Counted from the stretch's first letter, positions 33,773 to 42,382 are shown. The stretch: DNA of 64,000 nucleotides from Microbacterium sp. BLY (GCF_017939615.1 NZ_JAGKSR010000001.1:434001-498000), one strand, 5' to 3'. Numbers and translations are program-made. Notes: generated from the sequence alone by a model not told the origin.

Positions 33773-34582
33773 GTGCGGATCGTCGACGCGCACGTGCACG
33801 TCTGGGACGCGGACGCCGTCCCGATCCCCTGGTTCCGCGACGACCTCGGCCTCCCGCGGCATGCCGCGGCCGCTCGTCTCGGACGGGCGCTGACGGACGC
33901 CGGCGTCTCCTCCGCCATCGCCGTGCAGGCGGCGGACTCGGTGGCGGAGGCGGAGTGGCTGACCGCGACCGCCGCCCGCGACCCCCTCGTGCGGCGCGTG
34001 GTGCTGCAGTACACCCCCGCGCCGGGCCGTGCGGCCGGGGCGACGGCCGTCGCCTTCACCCCCGCCGTGGTCGGCGTGCGCGCTGCCGTCCCGCAGTTCG
34101 CCGCCGACTTCTCGGATGTGCCCGGCCTCGACGCCCTCGCCGACCACCTCGGCGCGACCGCCCGTACCCTCGAACTGCTCATCCGCCCGGAGCAGCTGCC
34201 GGCCGCGGCCGCCCTCTCCCGCCGGCACCCCGGCACCGCGATCGTCGTCTGCCACCTCGGCCTCGGCGCCCGGGCGGCCGATGCCGCATGGCTCTCCGCC
34301 CTCGCCGAGGCCGCGTCGGCACCGGGGGTGTTCGCCAAGGTCTCCGGGCTCGATCTCCCCGCGCGCGGCGCGGACGAGTCCCGGGAGGTGCTGCGATCCG
34401 CGTTCGCCCTCTTCGGCGCGGAACGGCTGATGTTCGGCAGTGACTGGCCGATGTCCACGCGGACCGCGACCTACACGGAGGTGCTCGCCGCGACCCGCGC
34501 CGCGCTTCCGCGGCTCTCGCCGACTGAGACTCGAGCGTTCTGGTCGGGTACCGCCGACCGCCTCTCCCCCTTCACCGCGTAG
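33773..34582 (+). CDS. Amidohydrolase family lactonase, L-fuconolactonase type
   Basis: The 269-residue TIM-barrel amidohydrolase carries the metal motif RIVDAHVHVWD at the N-terminus, VVCHLGLGAR, FAKVSGLDL and MFGSDWPMST near the end. This is the COG3618 pattern found in L-fuconolactone and L-rhamnonolactone hydrolases. It likely opens the lactone produced by the adjacent aldo/keto reductase. GTG 33773 is used because a nearby ATG in another frame ends at once. It is the last gene of the operon, facing the GntR gene over an 82-base GC-rich gap that contains a short tandem repeat (GAGGGCGAGCGCGCGCGA type). Confidence 0.88.
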   Translation: MRIVDAHVHVWDADAVPIPWFRDDLGLPRHAAAARLGRALTDAGVSSAIAVQAADSVAEAEWLTATAARDPLVRRVVLQYTPAPGRAAGATAVAFTPAVVGVRAAVPQFAADFSDVPGLDALADHLGATARTLELLIRPEQLPAAAALSRRHPGTAIVVCHLGLGARAADAAWLSALAEAASAPGVFAKVSGLDLPARGADESREVLRSAFALFGAERLMFGSDWPMSTRTATYTEVLAATRAALPRLSPTETRAFWSGTADRLSPFTA

Positions 34583-34664
34583 CCCCGCGGCGGAAGGCGG
34601 CCGCGGCGCGAGAGGGCGAGCGCGCGCGAAAGGGCGAGCGCGCGCGAGGGTGGAGGGCGGAGGG

Positions 34665-35315
34665 TCAGTCGAGGAGGGTGCCGGCGGCGTGGGCGCGGAA
34701 CAGCGAGGACGCCGCCTCTTCGTCACCGGCGTCCAGCACGTCGAGGAGTCCTTCGTGCCAGTCCGCGACCTCGTGCCAGTCGCCCGTGAAGGTGGGGTCG
34801 CCGAGCACGTGCATGACGCGCAGGCTCGGCTCCAGGAGGTCCCACATGCGGGGGAGGTACACGTTGCCGCTCGCCTCGATCACCGCCCGGTGGAAGGTGA
34901 AGTCGAGTTCGCGGAATCGGGCGAGGTCCTCCGCCTCGGCCGCCTCGTGCATCTGCGCGATGAGGGCGACGAGCTCGGCACGCCGCGCGGGGTCGAGCGC
35001 CCCGCACGCCAGCCGCCCGGCCAGCCCTTCGAGCTCGACGCGCGCGACCTTGGCCTGCGCGGCCTCCTCGGCGGAGTAGCTGGCGACGAAGTTGCCCTGG
35101 TGCCGCACGTGCGAGACGAGCCCTTCGTGCGCGAGCCGCTTGAGGGCGTCGCGCACGGGCGCCTGGCTCACCTGCATCTGCCGGGCGAGCTGAGACTCGA
35201 CGAGCTGCTCCCCGGGGGCCAGCGTGGAGTCCTTGATCATGGCCTTGATGAGCGCGTAGATCTGGTCCGACAGCAGCCCGCGCTGCAGTCCGGCCGTGCC
35301 GAGAGCATCCGTCAT
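34665..35315 (-). CDS. GntR/FCD-family regulator of the deoxysugar locus
   Basis: In this 216-residue protein the winged helix (LLSDQIYALIKAMIKDSTLAPGEQLVESQLARQ, then VSQAPVRDALKRLAHEGLV) is followed by an FCD domain (KVARVELEGLAGRLACGAL; FRELDFTFHRAVIEASGN; VADWHEGLLDVLDAGDEEAASSLFRAHAAG) with metal-ligand-like Asp and His residues. ATG 35315 lies seven bases after TAGACT, a near-leaderless arrangement; ATG 35321 is an alternative. An operator (35330-35356) sits directly upstream and matches sites at the ABC operon and the beta-helix gene, so one repressor probably controls all three units. The effector is unknown. Confidence 0.92.
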   Translation of the reverse strand: MTDALGTAGLQRGLLSDQIYALIKAMIKDSTLAPGEQLVESQLARQMQVSQAPVRDALKRLAHEGLVSHVRHQGNFVASYSAEEAAQAKVARVELEGLAGRLACGALDPARRAELVALIAQMHEAAEAEDLARFRELDFTFHRAVIEASGNVYLPRMWDLLEPSLRVMHVLGDPTFTGDWHEVADWHEGLLDVLDAGDEEAASSLFRAHAAGTLLD

Positions 35316-35322
35316 GACCATC

Positions 35323-35356
35323 AGTCTACGTCCATTATCGACTATCGCTAATGGAC
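35323..35356 (-). promoter_or_regulatory. GntR promoter with palindromic operator
   Basis: GTCCATTA (35330-35337) and TAATGGAC (35349-35356) flank an 11-base centre containing ATCGACTATCG. On the minus strand -35 TTAGCG, 17 bases and -10 TAGACT (35328-35323) embrace it. The site overlaps the stop region of the SGNH gene. Confidence 0.65.
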
Positions 35357-35940
35357 GCGGCCGCGCGCCAGGCATCCGCGATGAGGGCGGATCCGCGCGG
35401 GGTCGGGTGCACGCCGTCCGGCGCGAGCTCGGCGACCGGATACTCCTGCGCCGCGACCGTGAACACCTCGTGCAGGGGGACGAACGCCGCCCCGTGCTCC
35501 GCGGCGAGGGCTCGTACCGCCGCTCGCTTGCCATCGAGGTCGTCGAGCCACGCGCGCTGCTCCTCCGTCACCGGGAGGAAGTACGGCTCCATGAGGATCA
35601 GCCGCGGGGCGTGCGCGGCCACCGCGCGGCCGAGGAGGTCGCCGAGCGTGGCGGCGAACTCCTTGGCCGAGGTCGGGTCGTCGCTGTCGAAGCGCCGCCA
35701 CATGTCGTTCACGCCGACGTACACGGTCAGCAGCTCCGGTGCCGTCGGCAGCAGCTCGGCGTCCCACCGCGCGGCCAGGTCGCGGGCGCGGTCCCCGGCG
35801 ATCCCGAGGTTGCGGACCGTGGCCCCCGCCGCCTGCAGCTCGGGCGCGAGGAGCGAGACGTAGCCGTCGCCGAAGGACTCCGGGTCGGAGCGATCGCGCC
35901 CCGCGTCGGTGATCGAGTCGCCGATGAAGGTCACCCGCAT
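35335..35940 (-). CDS. SGNH/GDSL-family hydrolase (putative carbohydrate esterase)
   Basis: The 201-residue protein has block I MRVTFIGDSITDAG with nucleophile Ser9, glycine block NLGIAGDRARDLAARW, block III YVGVNDMW, and block V LAPDGVHPTPRG with the Asp-His pair. No signal peptide is visible, so it acts in the cytosol, perhaps removing acetyl or other acyl groups from imported sugars. ATG 35940 overlaps the end of the secreted beta-helix gene by ten bases, tying both to one transcript. Longer in-frame starts run inside that gene and are rejected. Specificity is unknown. Confidence 0.92.
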   Translation of the reverse strand: MRVTFIGDSITDAGRDRSDPESFGDGYVSLLAPELQAAGATVRNLGIAGDRARDLAARWDAELLPTAPELLTVYVGVNDMWRRFDSDDPTSAKEFAATLGDLLGRAVAAHAPRLILMEPYFLPVTEEQRAWLDDLDGKRAAVRALAAEHGAAFVPLHEVFTVAAQEYPVAELAPDGVHPTPRGSALIADAWRAAASISDSR

Positions 35941-38900
35941 CGTGGCACGTCCTGTTCGTCGTTCTTGAGCTTCGGTCGCACCGAGATCGGGAGCTCGACG
36001 CTCGCGCCAGCGTACGTCACGGTGAGCGTGTGGTGCGGGCGCACCTTGCTGCTGTCGAAGCCGCTGACCATGTCGGCCGTCACCTGCTGCGTGGTGCGGG
36101 ACCCGTCGCTCCAGTCCACGCCCAGCAGCATGCCGGTCACGTCGAGCTCCTCGCCGCGCACGTAGCGGGTCTTCGGGTCGGCCTCGGGCGCCCAGCAGAT
36201 GCCGGTCACCGTCGCGGGCGGCGGGGTCGGCCGGACGGCCAGCGTGTTGGTCTTGCCGTAGTGGTAGACGTTGAAGAACCCGTCGGCGCCAATGCGCAGG
36301 TTCTCCCGCGCGTCGACCATGTTCCACACGGTCACGTCGTCCACCCGGAGCACGATGCGGGTGCCGCCGTCCTCGGCGACGGCACCGAACTCGATGCGGT
36401 GCGTGGAGTTCGGCTCGATGACGGTGTTGGGGATGCTGTCGAGCATGGTCTGGCCCGGCGTCCAGCTCTGGAACTCGATCACGTCCTCCTTGATCACCGC
36501 GAGGTATCCGGTGTTGGAGTTCTGCCACGCGGGGAGCCCGGTCTGGTCGGAGCGCGCCTGGAAGCCGTACCAGCCGCCGTCGAAGGCGCCGAACTCCGCG
36601 TCGAACTGCAGCAGGGTGTCGCCGAAGCGCTCGGCCTCGTAGCCGTGCACGCCCTGGCCGCTGATCACGACACCCGCGTCGTCCACCGTGATGAGGTCGG
36701 ACTGGCTCCAGTTCGCCCCGTCCGTGAGCTGGCCGTCGAGGCGGGTGGTCGGGTACTCGGCGTCGTCCACGGTCACGGTGACCGTGTCGCTGAGGCTCGG
36801 ATCGGCGACCGAGGTCGCGGTGATCGTCGCGGTCCCCGCCGCCAGCCCCGCGATCCGGCCCCCGGAGACCGTGGCGACCTCCGGGGCGTCGGTGGTCCAG
36901 GTGACCCGGGCGTCGCTGGCGTCCTCCGGGGCGACCGTGGCCGCGACGGACCGCCGCTCCCCCACGGTGAGCCCGACGGCGTCGGCGTCCAGGCTCACGC
37001 CCGTGACCGGCACGCCGGAGAGCGAGAACCCGATGTCGTCGAAGTCGAGCGAGGCGTAGTTCTCGACGTAGAACCCGACCCGCCCGGCCGCGCCGGGGCC
37101 GGGATCAGCGCCTTCCAGCGCGATCGCCCCGTTGACGGAGATCCGGATCTGTCCGTCCTGCACCGCGATGCGGACGTGCGAGGTCGCGCCGGGAGTCAGG
37201 CCCTGCGCCGCCGGCACGACCTTCTCGGCGACGACCTTCCAGGCGTCGTCGAAGATGGTCCAGGTCGGGCCGGCCGCGGCCTGACGGAACCGGATGTAGC
37301 CGCCGCCCTTGCCGTTCCGGTCGTAGACGATGAGTCCCGCGTTGGCGGGGGTCGTGGCCGGGGCCGTGACGTCGAAGTCGAGCACGAACTGCGTGAAGTC
37401 CCGCGGCAGGATGCTGTTGGCGCCCTTGAGGATGCGGTACACCTTGTCGCCCGACGCATCCACCTGGATGCTGCGGTTCGGGTCGGTCGGCCAGCCGTTC
37501 GCCCCCGACTCGAAGTCGGTGAAGTGCAGCACGCCGTCGCCCTCCTCGACGATCACCTCGATGGTCGCGGTCTTGGTGGCGTCGGCCTTCGCGGTCGCCG
37601 TGACCGTGGTCGTGCCGGGGCCCATGCCGAGCACCACGCCCTTGTCGTTCACGGTGGCGACCGCGGCGTCGGCCGAGGCGTAGGTCACCGCGGCGTCGTC
37701 GGCGTTCCAGGGCAGCGGCACGGCGCGCACCCGCACCTCGTCCCCCGCATCGATCGTGAGCGTGTCGCTGTCGAACGCGATGTCCTCGAGCGGGACGGTC
37801 TGCGGCTGCTGCGTCTGCCCGATCGCGCCGTCGACGCCGATCTCGCCGAAAGCGATGGACTCGAAGCCCGGGATCTGGTCGAACACGGCCGCATCGGCCT
37901 TCAGCGTGTAGTCGCCGTTCGCCGCGTCCACGAAGCCGGGGTCGGCGTCGGCCACCCAGTTGTCCTCGTAGTTCAGGAGGTTCTTGCCGTCCTTCGCGCC
38001 GTGTTCGTTGACGCCGGCCATCCGCGCCCGGTTCGGGTTCCACACGACGTTCTGCGCGAACGTGCTGTGGTTCGGGAAGTAGTGGTCGTCTTCGAAGAAG
38101 TGCCCGAGCTCGGGGTACTTCGTCAGGTACGGCGTGCCGACGAAGTCGTTGTTGTCGGCGAACACCTTCTCCCAGGCCGGCATGTAGTCGCGGTCGACGA
38201 CGTTGCCCTCCTGATCGCCCATCCACTGCTCGTAGTTGTCGTACGGGGCGTAGGCGTCGACGAAGACGTTGTTGCGCGCCTCGATGTAGTCGGCCGAGCC
38301 GCTCTTGATCGCCCCGTTGCCCATGTTCACGAACACGTTCTTCTCGATCGTGAGGTCCCACGTGAAGTTGTCGGCGTAGATGCCCTCGACGCCCGCCATG
38401 CCGACGCCGATGTCGTGGAAGTAGTTCTCCCGGAACACGTGACCGCGCTGCTGCGGGGTCTTCCCGGAGTTCATGTAGATCGCACCGAGGTCGTGGAATT
38501 GCTTGCAGACGTCGTACACCTCGTTGCGTTCGAACAGGTGGTCGTTGCCGTGCACGATGATCCCGGGGTGCGGAGCGTCGTGGATCTCGTTGTCCCTGGC
38601 GATGTTGCCGACGCCGTCGAACATCACCCCAGGGTTGTAGGCCTTGTGGTAGTACGCGAAGTCGGCGATCTCGGAGTTCTCGACCCGGTTGCGGCCGGGC
38701 TCGAGGGTCGTCTTGTCGCCGCCTTGGAGCACCACGCCGACGCCGCCGACGTGCGTGAGCCGGCTGTCGGTCACGGCGTGATCGCGCCCGCCGCGGTTCA
38801 CGGGGATGCCGTCGTACGTGTAGCGCCCCGGCGAGTTGATGAGCACGCCGCCGTCGGTGAAGTTGCGGATGTCGCTGTGTGAGATCGTCACGTGCGAGCC

Positions 38901-40004
38901 GCCGAGGATCACCGCGGCCGTCGCGCGCCCGTACTCCATCACGAGGTCGTCGAAGTTCACGTACGAGGCCCCGTCGGCGCGCAGCATCGGCTCGTCGAGC
39001 GTCGTGACCGTCACGGCGCCGCGACCGGACGTGAACGCGGCGTTGGGGATGAGGTACAGCTTCCCGGCGTCGCGGTCGATGTAGTACTCGCCGGGGGCGT
39101 CGAGCTCCTCCAGCAGGTTCTGCGCGAAGTGGAAGTCGGGGAACCAGCTCTTCATGATCCCGGACATCTCGCCGTAGCGGAGCGTGATGGTCTTCGCATC
39201 GGTGTCGATGCTCTCGATCTTGTTGTACGACCACTCCCAGCTGTAGCCGAAGATGCCGTCCAGCCACACGTCCTCGGCCTGGGTCCAGTACTTCGGGCGG
39301 TCGTAGCCGTAGCTGAACGTGCCGCCGCGGTCCTGCAGGTCGGCGTCGTTGCGGTCGGGCCCGGCGTCGATGATGTCGCCCATCTGCACGGTCGGCGTGG
39401 CCGCGTCGGCGTTGGGCCAGCGCGCGAGGGTCATGCCCTGGCCGTCGATGAACAGCTCCATGGGCGGCGTGGTGCTGACGTCGTTGGCCTTCCAGTAGCC
39501 GTGGCGGCTGAGCTGGCCGTAGTCGGTGATGCCCAGGTCGGCGAGGTCGATCCCGACGACACGGTCTCGCGCGGCGGGGTCGATGATGCGGTCGGTCACC
39601 GCCGCGTCGTCGACCGCGGCGAACTGGTCGCGCGGCAGCTCGCGTCCTCCGGTGAGGGTGGCGGTCTCCCCCGGGTACGAGCGGTAGGTGATGGGGGCGT
39701 CGGCGGTGCCCGAGTCCTGCGCGCCGATCTCGAACGACGCCGAGCGCGGGTACGTGCCCTCCCGGAGGTACACCGTGAGGCCGTCGTCCGGCAGGGCGGA
39801 GTTCGCCTTGAGCGCGCGGATCCGGTCGCGGGCGCCTTCCAGCGTCGCGAGGGGGTCGTCGATCGTGCCGGAGGCCGCGTCGTCACCTCCCGGCGCGAGG
39901 TAGAGGGCGTCGTCGTCCGCGGCCGCAGCCGCCGACGGGACCGCCGCAGCGAGGGCGGATCCGAACACCGCCGCCAGGGTCAGGCTTGCCAGCACACGCT
40001 TCAT
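35931..40004 (-). CDS. Large secreted GH141-like parallel beta-helix protein with Ig-like and jelly-roll-like modules
   Basis: This is a 1357-residue secreted protein with signal peptide 1-29 (AVPSAAAAA). Residues 30-720 form a right-handed parallel beta-helix: DDPLATLEGARDRIRALK, SGTADAPITYRSYPGETATL, ELFIDGQGMTLARWPN and DNEIHDAPHPGIIVHGNDHL. The layout resembles GH141, which includes alpha-L-fucosidase and xylanase members. A Big2 domain follows (about 750-830), then a laminin-G/concanavalin-like module (835-990), a second Big2 (995-1070), a second jelly-roll-like module, and a C-terminal Ig-like segment. No LPXTG anchor is seen. Neighbouring fucose-like enzymes favour release of a deoxysugar outside the cell; catalytic residues cannot be assigned from sequence. 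Confidence 0.85.
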   Translation of the reverse strand: MKRVLASLTLAAVFGSALAAAVPSAAAAADDDALYLAPGGDDAASGTIDDPLATLEGARDRIRALKANSALPDDGLTVYLREGTYPRSASFEIGAQDSGTADAPITYRSYPGETATLTGGRELPRDQFAAVDDAAVTDRIIDPAARDRVVGIDLADLGITDYGQLSRHGYWKANDVSTTPPMELFIDGQGMTLARWPNADAATPTVQMGDIIDAGPDRNDADLQDRGGTFSYGYDRPKYWTQAEDVWLDGIFGYSWEWSYNKIESIDTDAKTITLRYGEMSGIMKSWFPDFHFAQNLLEELDAPGEYYIDRDAGKLYLIPNAAFTSGRGAVTVTTLDEPMLRADGASYVNFDDLVMEYGRATAAVILGGSHVTISHSDIRNFTDGGVLINSPGRYTYDGIPVNRGGRDHAVTDSRLTHVGGVGVVLQGGDKTTLEPGRNRVENSEIADFAYYHKAYNPGVMFDGVGNIARDNEIHDAPHPGIIVHGNDHLFERNEVYDVCKQFHDLGAIYMNSGKTPQQRGHVFRENYFHDIGVGMAGVEGIYADNFTWDLTIEKNVFVNMGNGAIKSGSADYIEARNNVFVDAYAPYDNYEQWMGDQEGNVVDRDYMPAWEKVFADNNDFVGTPYLTKYPELGHFFEDDHYFPNHSTFAQNVVWNPNRARMAGVNEHGAKDGKNLLNYEDNWVADADPGFVDAANGDYTLKADAAVFDQIPGFESIAFGEIGVDGAIGQTQQPQTVPLEDIAFDSDTLTIDAGDEVRVRAVPLPWNADDAAVTYASADAAVATVNDKGVVLGMGPGTTTVTATAKADATKTATIEVIVEEGDGVLHFTDFESGANGWPTDPNRSIQVDASGDKVYRILKGANSILPRDFTQFVLDFDVTAPATTPANAGLIVYDRNGKGGGYIRFRQAAAGPTWTIFDDAWKVVAEKVVPAAQGLTPGATSHVRIAVQDGQIRISVNGAIALEGADPGPGAAGRVGFYVENYASLDFDDIGFSLSGVPVTGVSLDADAVGLTVGERRSVAATVAPEDASDARVTWTTDAPEVATVSGGRIAGLAAGTATITATSVADPSLSDTVTVTVDDAEYPTTRLDGQLTDGANWSQSDLITVDDAGVVISGQGVHGYEAERFGDTLLQFDAEFGAFDGGWYGFQARSDQTGLPAWQNSNTGYLAVIKEDVIEFQSWTPGQTMLDSIPNTVIEPNSTHRIEFGAVAEDGGTRIVLRVDDVTVWNMVDARENLRIGADGFFNVYHYGKTNTLAVRPTPPPATVTGICWAPEADPKTRYVRGEELDVTGMLLGVDWSDGSRTTQQVTADMVSGFDSSKVRPHHTLTVTYAGASVELPISVRPKLKNDEQDVPRCG

Positions 40005-40069
40005 TGCGTCTCCGAACTGTCGCTTCCCGCACGACGAATGCGCGCGGCGCCGCGGGAGCGGCTGCTCCG

Positions 40070-40098
40070 ACCGTAGCCAATCGATAATCGACTAGCAA
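40070..40098 (-). promoter_or_regulatory. Promoter and GntR operator of the beta-helix gene
   Basis: Minus strand: -35 TTGCTA (40098-40093), 17-bp spacer, -10 TACGGT (40075-40070). The spacer contains the third copy of the operator, ATAATCGACTAGCA in plus orientation at 40084-40097. Confidence 0.65.
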
Positions 40099-40144
40099 GG
40101 ATCGATATTGATCGTTTCGGTTACGCGACGCCCGGCGCTCGGCC

Positions 40145-40828
40145 TCAGTGCGTCGCGGCGGCGGCCACGTGACGTTCGGCGCGATGCAGCAGGATCACCG
40201 CTGTCAGCGTCCCAACGGCGATGAAGACCGTGGTCAGGATCGGGAGCACCGCCAGCAGGACTGCGGCACCGCCAAACGCGACGACAGGGAGGCCGACGGC
40301 GACGCCGCCCACCAGAGAAAGCTGCCGGAGAAGGGGACGGAGAAGCACGGCGACCGCCATCCCGTTGAGAGCCACCGCCACACAGGCGACAGCGATGAGT
40401 AGCGCCGTGAAGAGTTCACCGGCGTCGACGCCGACGTACCACAGTTCGCACGCAATGCTCGTTGCCGCCGATCCGGCCACCCCGAGGGCCACGGCCCCCC
40501 ACGACACCTTCAAGACACGCGACGACGCGTGGGCTGCAAGCCCGAGCGAAACGATGGCAAGGGCGGGGACGACTCCCGTCAGACCTGCCCGCCCCCACGC
40601 GGCGCCTGTCTCGGTGAATGCAGCGCTCAGCAGAAACGATGCGCACGCAACCGCGGCGCCGACACAGAGGAGCGCAACCCCGATCGCCAGCGACCACCGC
40701 CCTCGGAACATCGACGCGATGACCTCCTCCTTCCACCGACGCTCGGGGTGATCGAGATGCGCCTCCGCAAGCATGTCTCGTAGCACCCGATCAGTGTCGA
40801 GGTTCGCGCCGCCTCCGCCTGCCCTCAT
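40145..40828 (-). CDS. PadR-associated multi-helix membrane protein
   Basis: In this 227-residue protein a short charged cytoplasmic N-terminus (DTDRVLRDMLAEAHLDHPERRWKEEVIASMFRGRW) is followed by about six hydrophobic helices. The N-terminal pattern resembles the permease-prefix segment seen in proteins encoded next to PadR regulators. No transport or enzyme motif is visible. It is coupled to the PadR gene by an ATGA overlap, so it is almost certainly its regulatory target. Base composition is slightly less GC-biased than the surrounding sugar genes. Confidence 0.72.
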   Translation of the reverse strand: MRAGGGGANLDTDRVLRDMLAEAHLDHPERRWKEEVIASMFRGRWSLAIGVALLCVGAAVACASFLLSAAFTETGAAWGRAGLTGVVPALAIVSLGLAAHASSRVLKVSWGAVALGVAGSAATSIACELWYVGVDAGELFTALLIAVACVAVALNGMAVAVLLRPLLRQLSLVGGVAVGLPVVAFGGAAVLLAVLPILTTVFIAVGTLTAVILLHRAERHVAAAATH

Positions 40829-41145
40829 GCGAGGGACTCTCGAACGCTCAGTGCGCGAAGAGCCGCCTCGGACCTCCCGGCCATCAGACGTGCCTGGGTC
40901 CTGAGTTCTGTCGATCCTGCAGACGTGATCGAGAAGTAACGACGGACGCGCCCGTCCACGATCTCGTCACCCGCTGGCTCCACAAGGCCCCGACGTTCCA
41001 ACTTGGTGAGGGCCGCGTACACAGTGGCGACTCCCGCCCGTCGACCTGATGTCTCTCGAATGTGCACGACCACCCCGTAGCCGTGACGGCGTGCAGACGC
41101 CAGCGACGCGAGGATGTCGAACTGCAACGACGTCATCTCTGTCAT
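40825..41145 (-). CDS. PadR-family transcriptional regulator
   Basis: This 106-residue winged-helix protein has LQFDILASLASARRHGYGVVVHIRETSGRRAGVATVYAALTKLERRGLVE followed by DEIVDGRVRRYFSITSAGSTEL, the typical PadR recognition helix and wing. The C-terminal dimerisation helix is short, as in the PadR-s2 subgroup. ATG 41145 is preceded exactly six bases by TAGAAT, a leaderless start. The stop overlaps the membrane-protein gene, so the pair is one operon, probably autoregulated. The effector is unknown. Confidence 0.9.
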   Translation of the reverse strand: MTEMTSLQFDILASLASARRHGYGVVVHIRETSGRRAGVATVYAALTKLERRGLVEPAGDEIVDGRVRRYFSITSAGSTELRTQARLMAGRSEAALRALSVRESLA

Positions 41146-41151
41146 ATTCAG

Positions 41152-41157
41152 ATTCTA
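41152..41157 (-). promoter_or_regulatory. -10 element of leaderless padR transcript
   Basis: Minus-strand TAGAAT, six bases (CTGAAT), then ATG 41145. Confidence 0.55.
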
Positions 41158-41203
41158 CGAAGCGATTATATTCCCGTCAACAACAGTATCCCCTCGCGGA
41201 GTA

Positions 41204-42133
41204 CTAATTGCAGCCCGACGCAATCCACCTCGCCGCGCTTCTCGCGGGCTTCCAAGTCTCAAGGTTCCATTGCGCATCAAACCCAGCGAATCCCATATGG
41301 CAGATGTACTGCCCTTTTGCAGATGCGTTCATGCGCGACCGTTGCGACGAGGGCATCTTGTTGTACAGCTCGCTCCAGCCGGCTTCGCCGACAGCCTGGT
41401 ACGCGAGCGCGCCGGTGATGGTTCGCGCGAAAGGCGTGGGATTGACATTCAGCTTGTAACCCTTGGTCGCGATGTAGCTCCAGTAGAAGCTGCTCACGAG
41501 ATCGACGCCGATCCACGGATCGGCTACGACCGGGAACGCTGCCGACGAACTGACCTGAACGTGCTGGATCAACGCATCACCCTCTACGGTGTAGGAGGTG
41601 GGGACCGGCTCGCCATTGGCATCTGAGGCCCAAGGCGCAGCCACGAAGAACTCCGGAACTCCTTCCGAACTCATCGCGACGATCGAGCCGTCCTGCTTAT
41701 CCAGCACGAGCCGCGTTCCTGCATTCAAATCGAAGGTGTATCGGTAGGAAGTAGGGGCGTCCGCATCGTTCAACACCGAGTGAATCGCGACTGAGCCATC
41801 TTTGAGAGCCACAGGAACGATGTCGCTCGATTCAGTCTCCGAGAGGACGGCCACACCCTCGATGACAGTGGAGTCCACATTCGCCGAGACCGGTAACGTC
41901 ACGGAAACTACTCCGAAAGCACCGTCAGCGATGAGCACATTTCCGTCAAGCGATTTCGTCTGGTCATCGGCGAGCGGGACCTCCCCAATAACTGGCGAGA
42001 CGTCGGCAACGGCATCCACCGGATTCAACGGAGAGTCGTCGGCCGATGCCGATGTCACGCCGCTGAACATCAACCCGGCGGACGCCAAGATCGCGACGGC
42101 ATTCTGACTCTGCGTGAATCTACTCTTGGACAT
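41204..42133 (-). CDS. Secreted DUF2599-domain protein
   Basis: In this 309-residue protein the signal peptide is MSKSRFTQSQNAVAILASAG followed by a cleavage region near TSASA. The middle is beta-rich without recognised motifs. The C-terminal ~100 residues match the DUF2599 pattern: DLVSSFYWSYIATKGYKLNV, NPTPFARTITGALAYQAVGE, AGWSELYNKM, QYICHMGFAGFDAQWNLETWKP. DUF2599 proteins are secreted by actinobacteria and have no established function. The gene is monocistronic, with codon use less GC-biased than its neighbours, suggesting later acquisition. ATG 42133 is chosen over an upstream start because it begins the signal peptide and has a purine-rich leader. Confidence 0.82.
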   Translation of the reverse strand: MSKSRFTQSQNAVAILASAGLMFSGVTSASADDSPLNPVDAVADVSPVIGEVPLADDQTKSLDGNVLIADGAFGVVSVTLPVSANVDSTVIEGVAVLSETESSDIVPVALKDGSVAIHSVLNDADAPTSYRYTFDLNAGTRLVLDKQDGSIVAMSSEGVPEFFVAAPWASDANGEPVPTSYTVEGDALIQHVQVSSSAAFPVVADPWIGVDLVSSFYWSYIATKGYKLNVNPTPFARTITGALAYQAVGEAGWSELYNKMPSSQRSRMNASAKGQYICHMGFAGFDAQWNLETWKPARSAARWIASGCN

Positions 42134-42382
42134 GCGAACCTTTCCCTTGCACAAGGCGCGGCTCGCCTCGCAACCCTGTGACTATGACGTGGGATCGGGC
42201 CGGGAGTCAACTGTGAAAAAGCCCAGTTCGCCGTGAAAAATACACCGCTCCAGAAGTCCTTCTGACAGTAACGTTGCCCGCTCCAAGCCCCACCGATTCA
42301 GCACGTCACGATCGCACACCCTTGAGAGCGGTCGGCGATCCTCGGCCGGGACCTTGATCCGGCGCGCGGCGAGCAGCCGACG

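Noticed and set aside
36030..38882. 950-codon plus-strand frame opposite the beta-helix gene
   Set aside because: Composition is typical of antisense GC-rich shadow (Val/Arg/Asp/His), and no start signal or domain is present.
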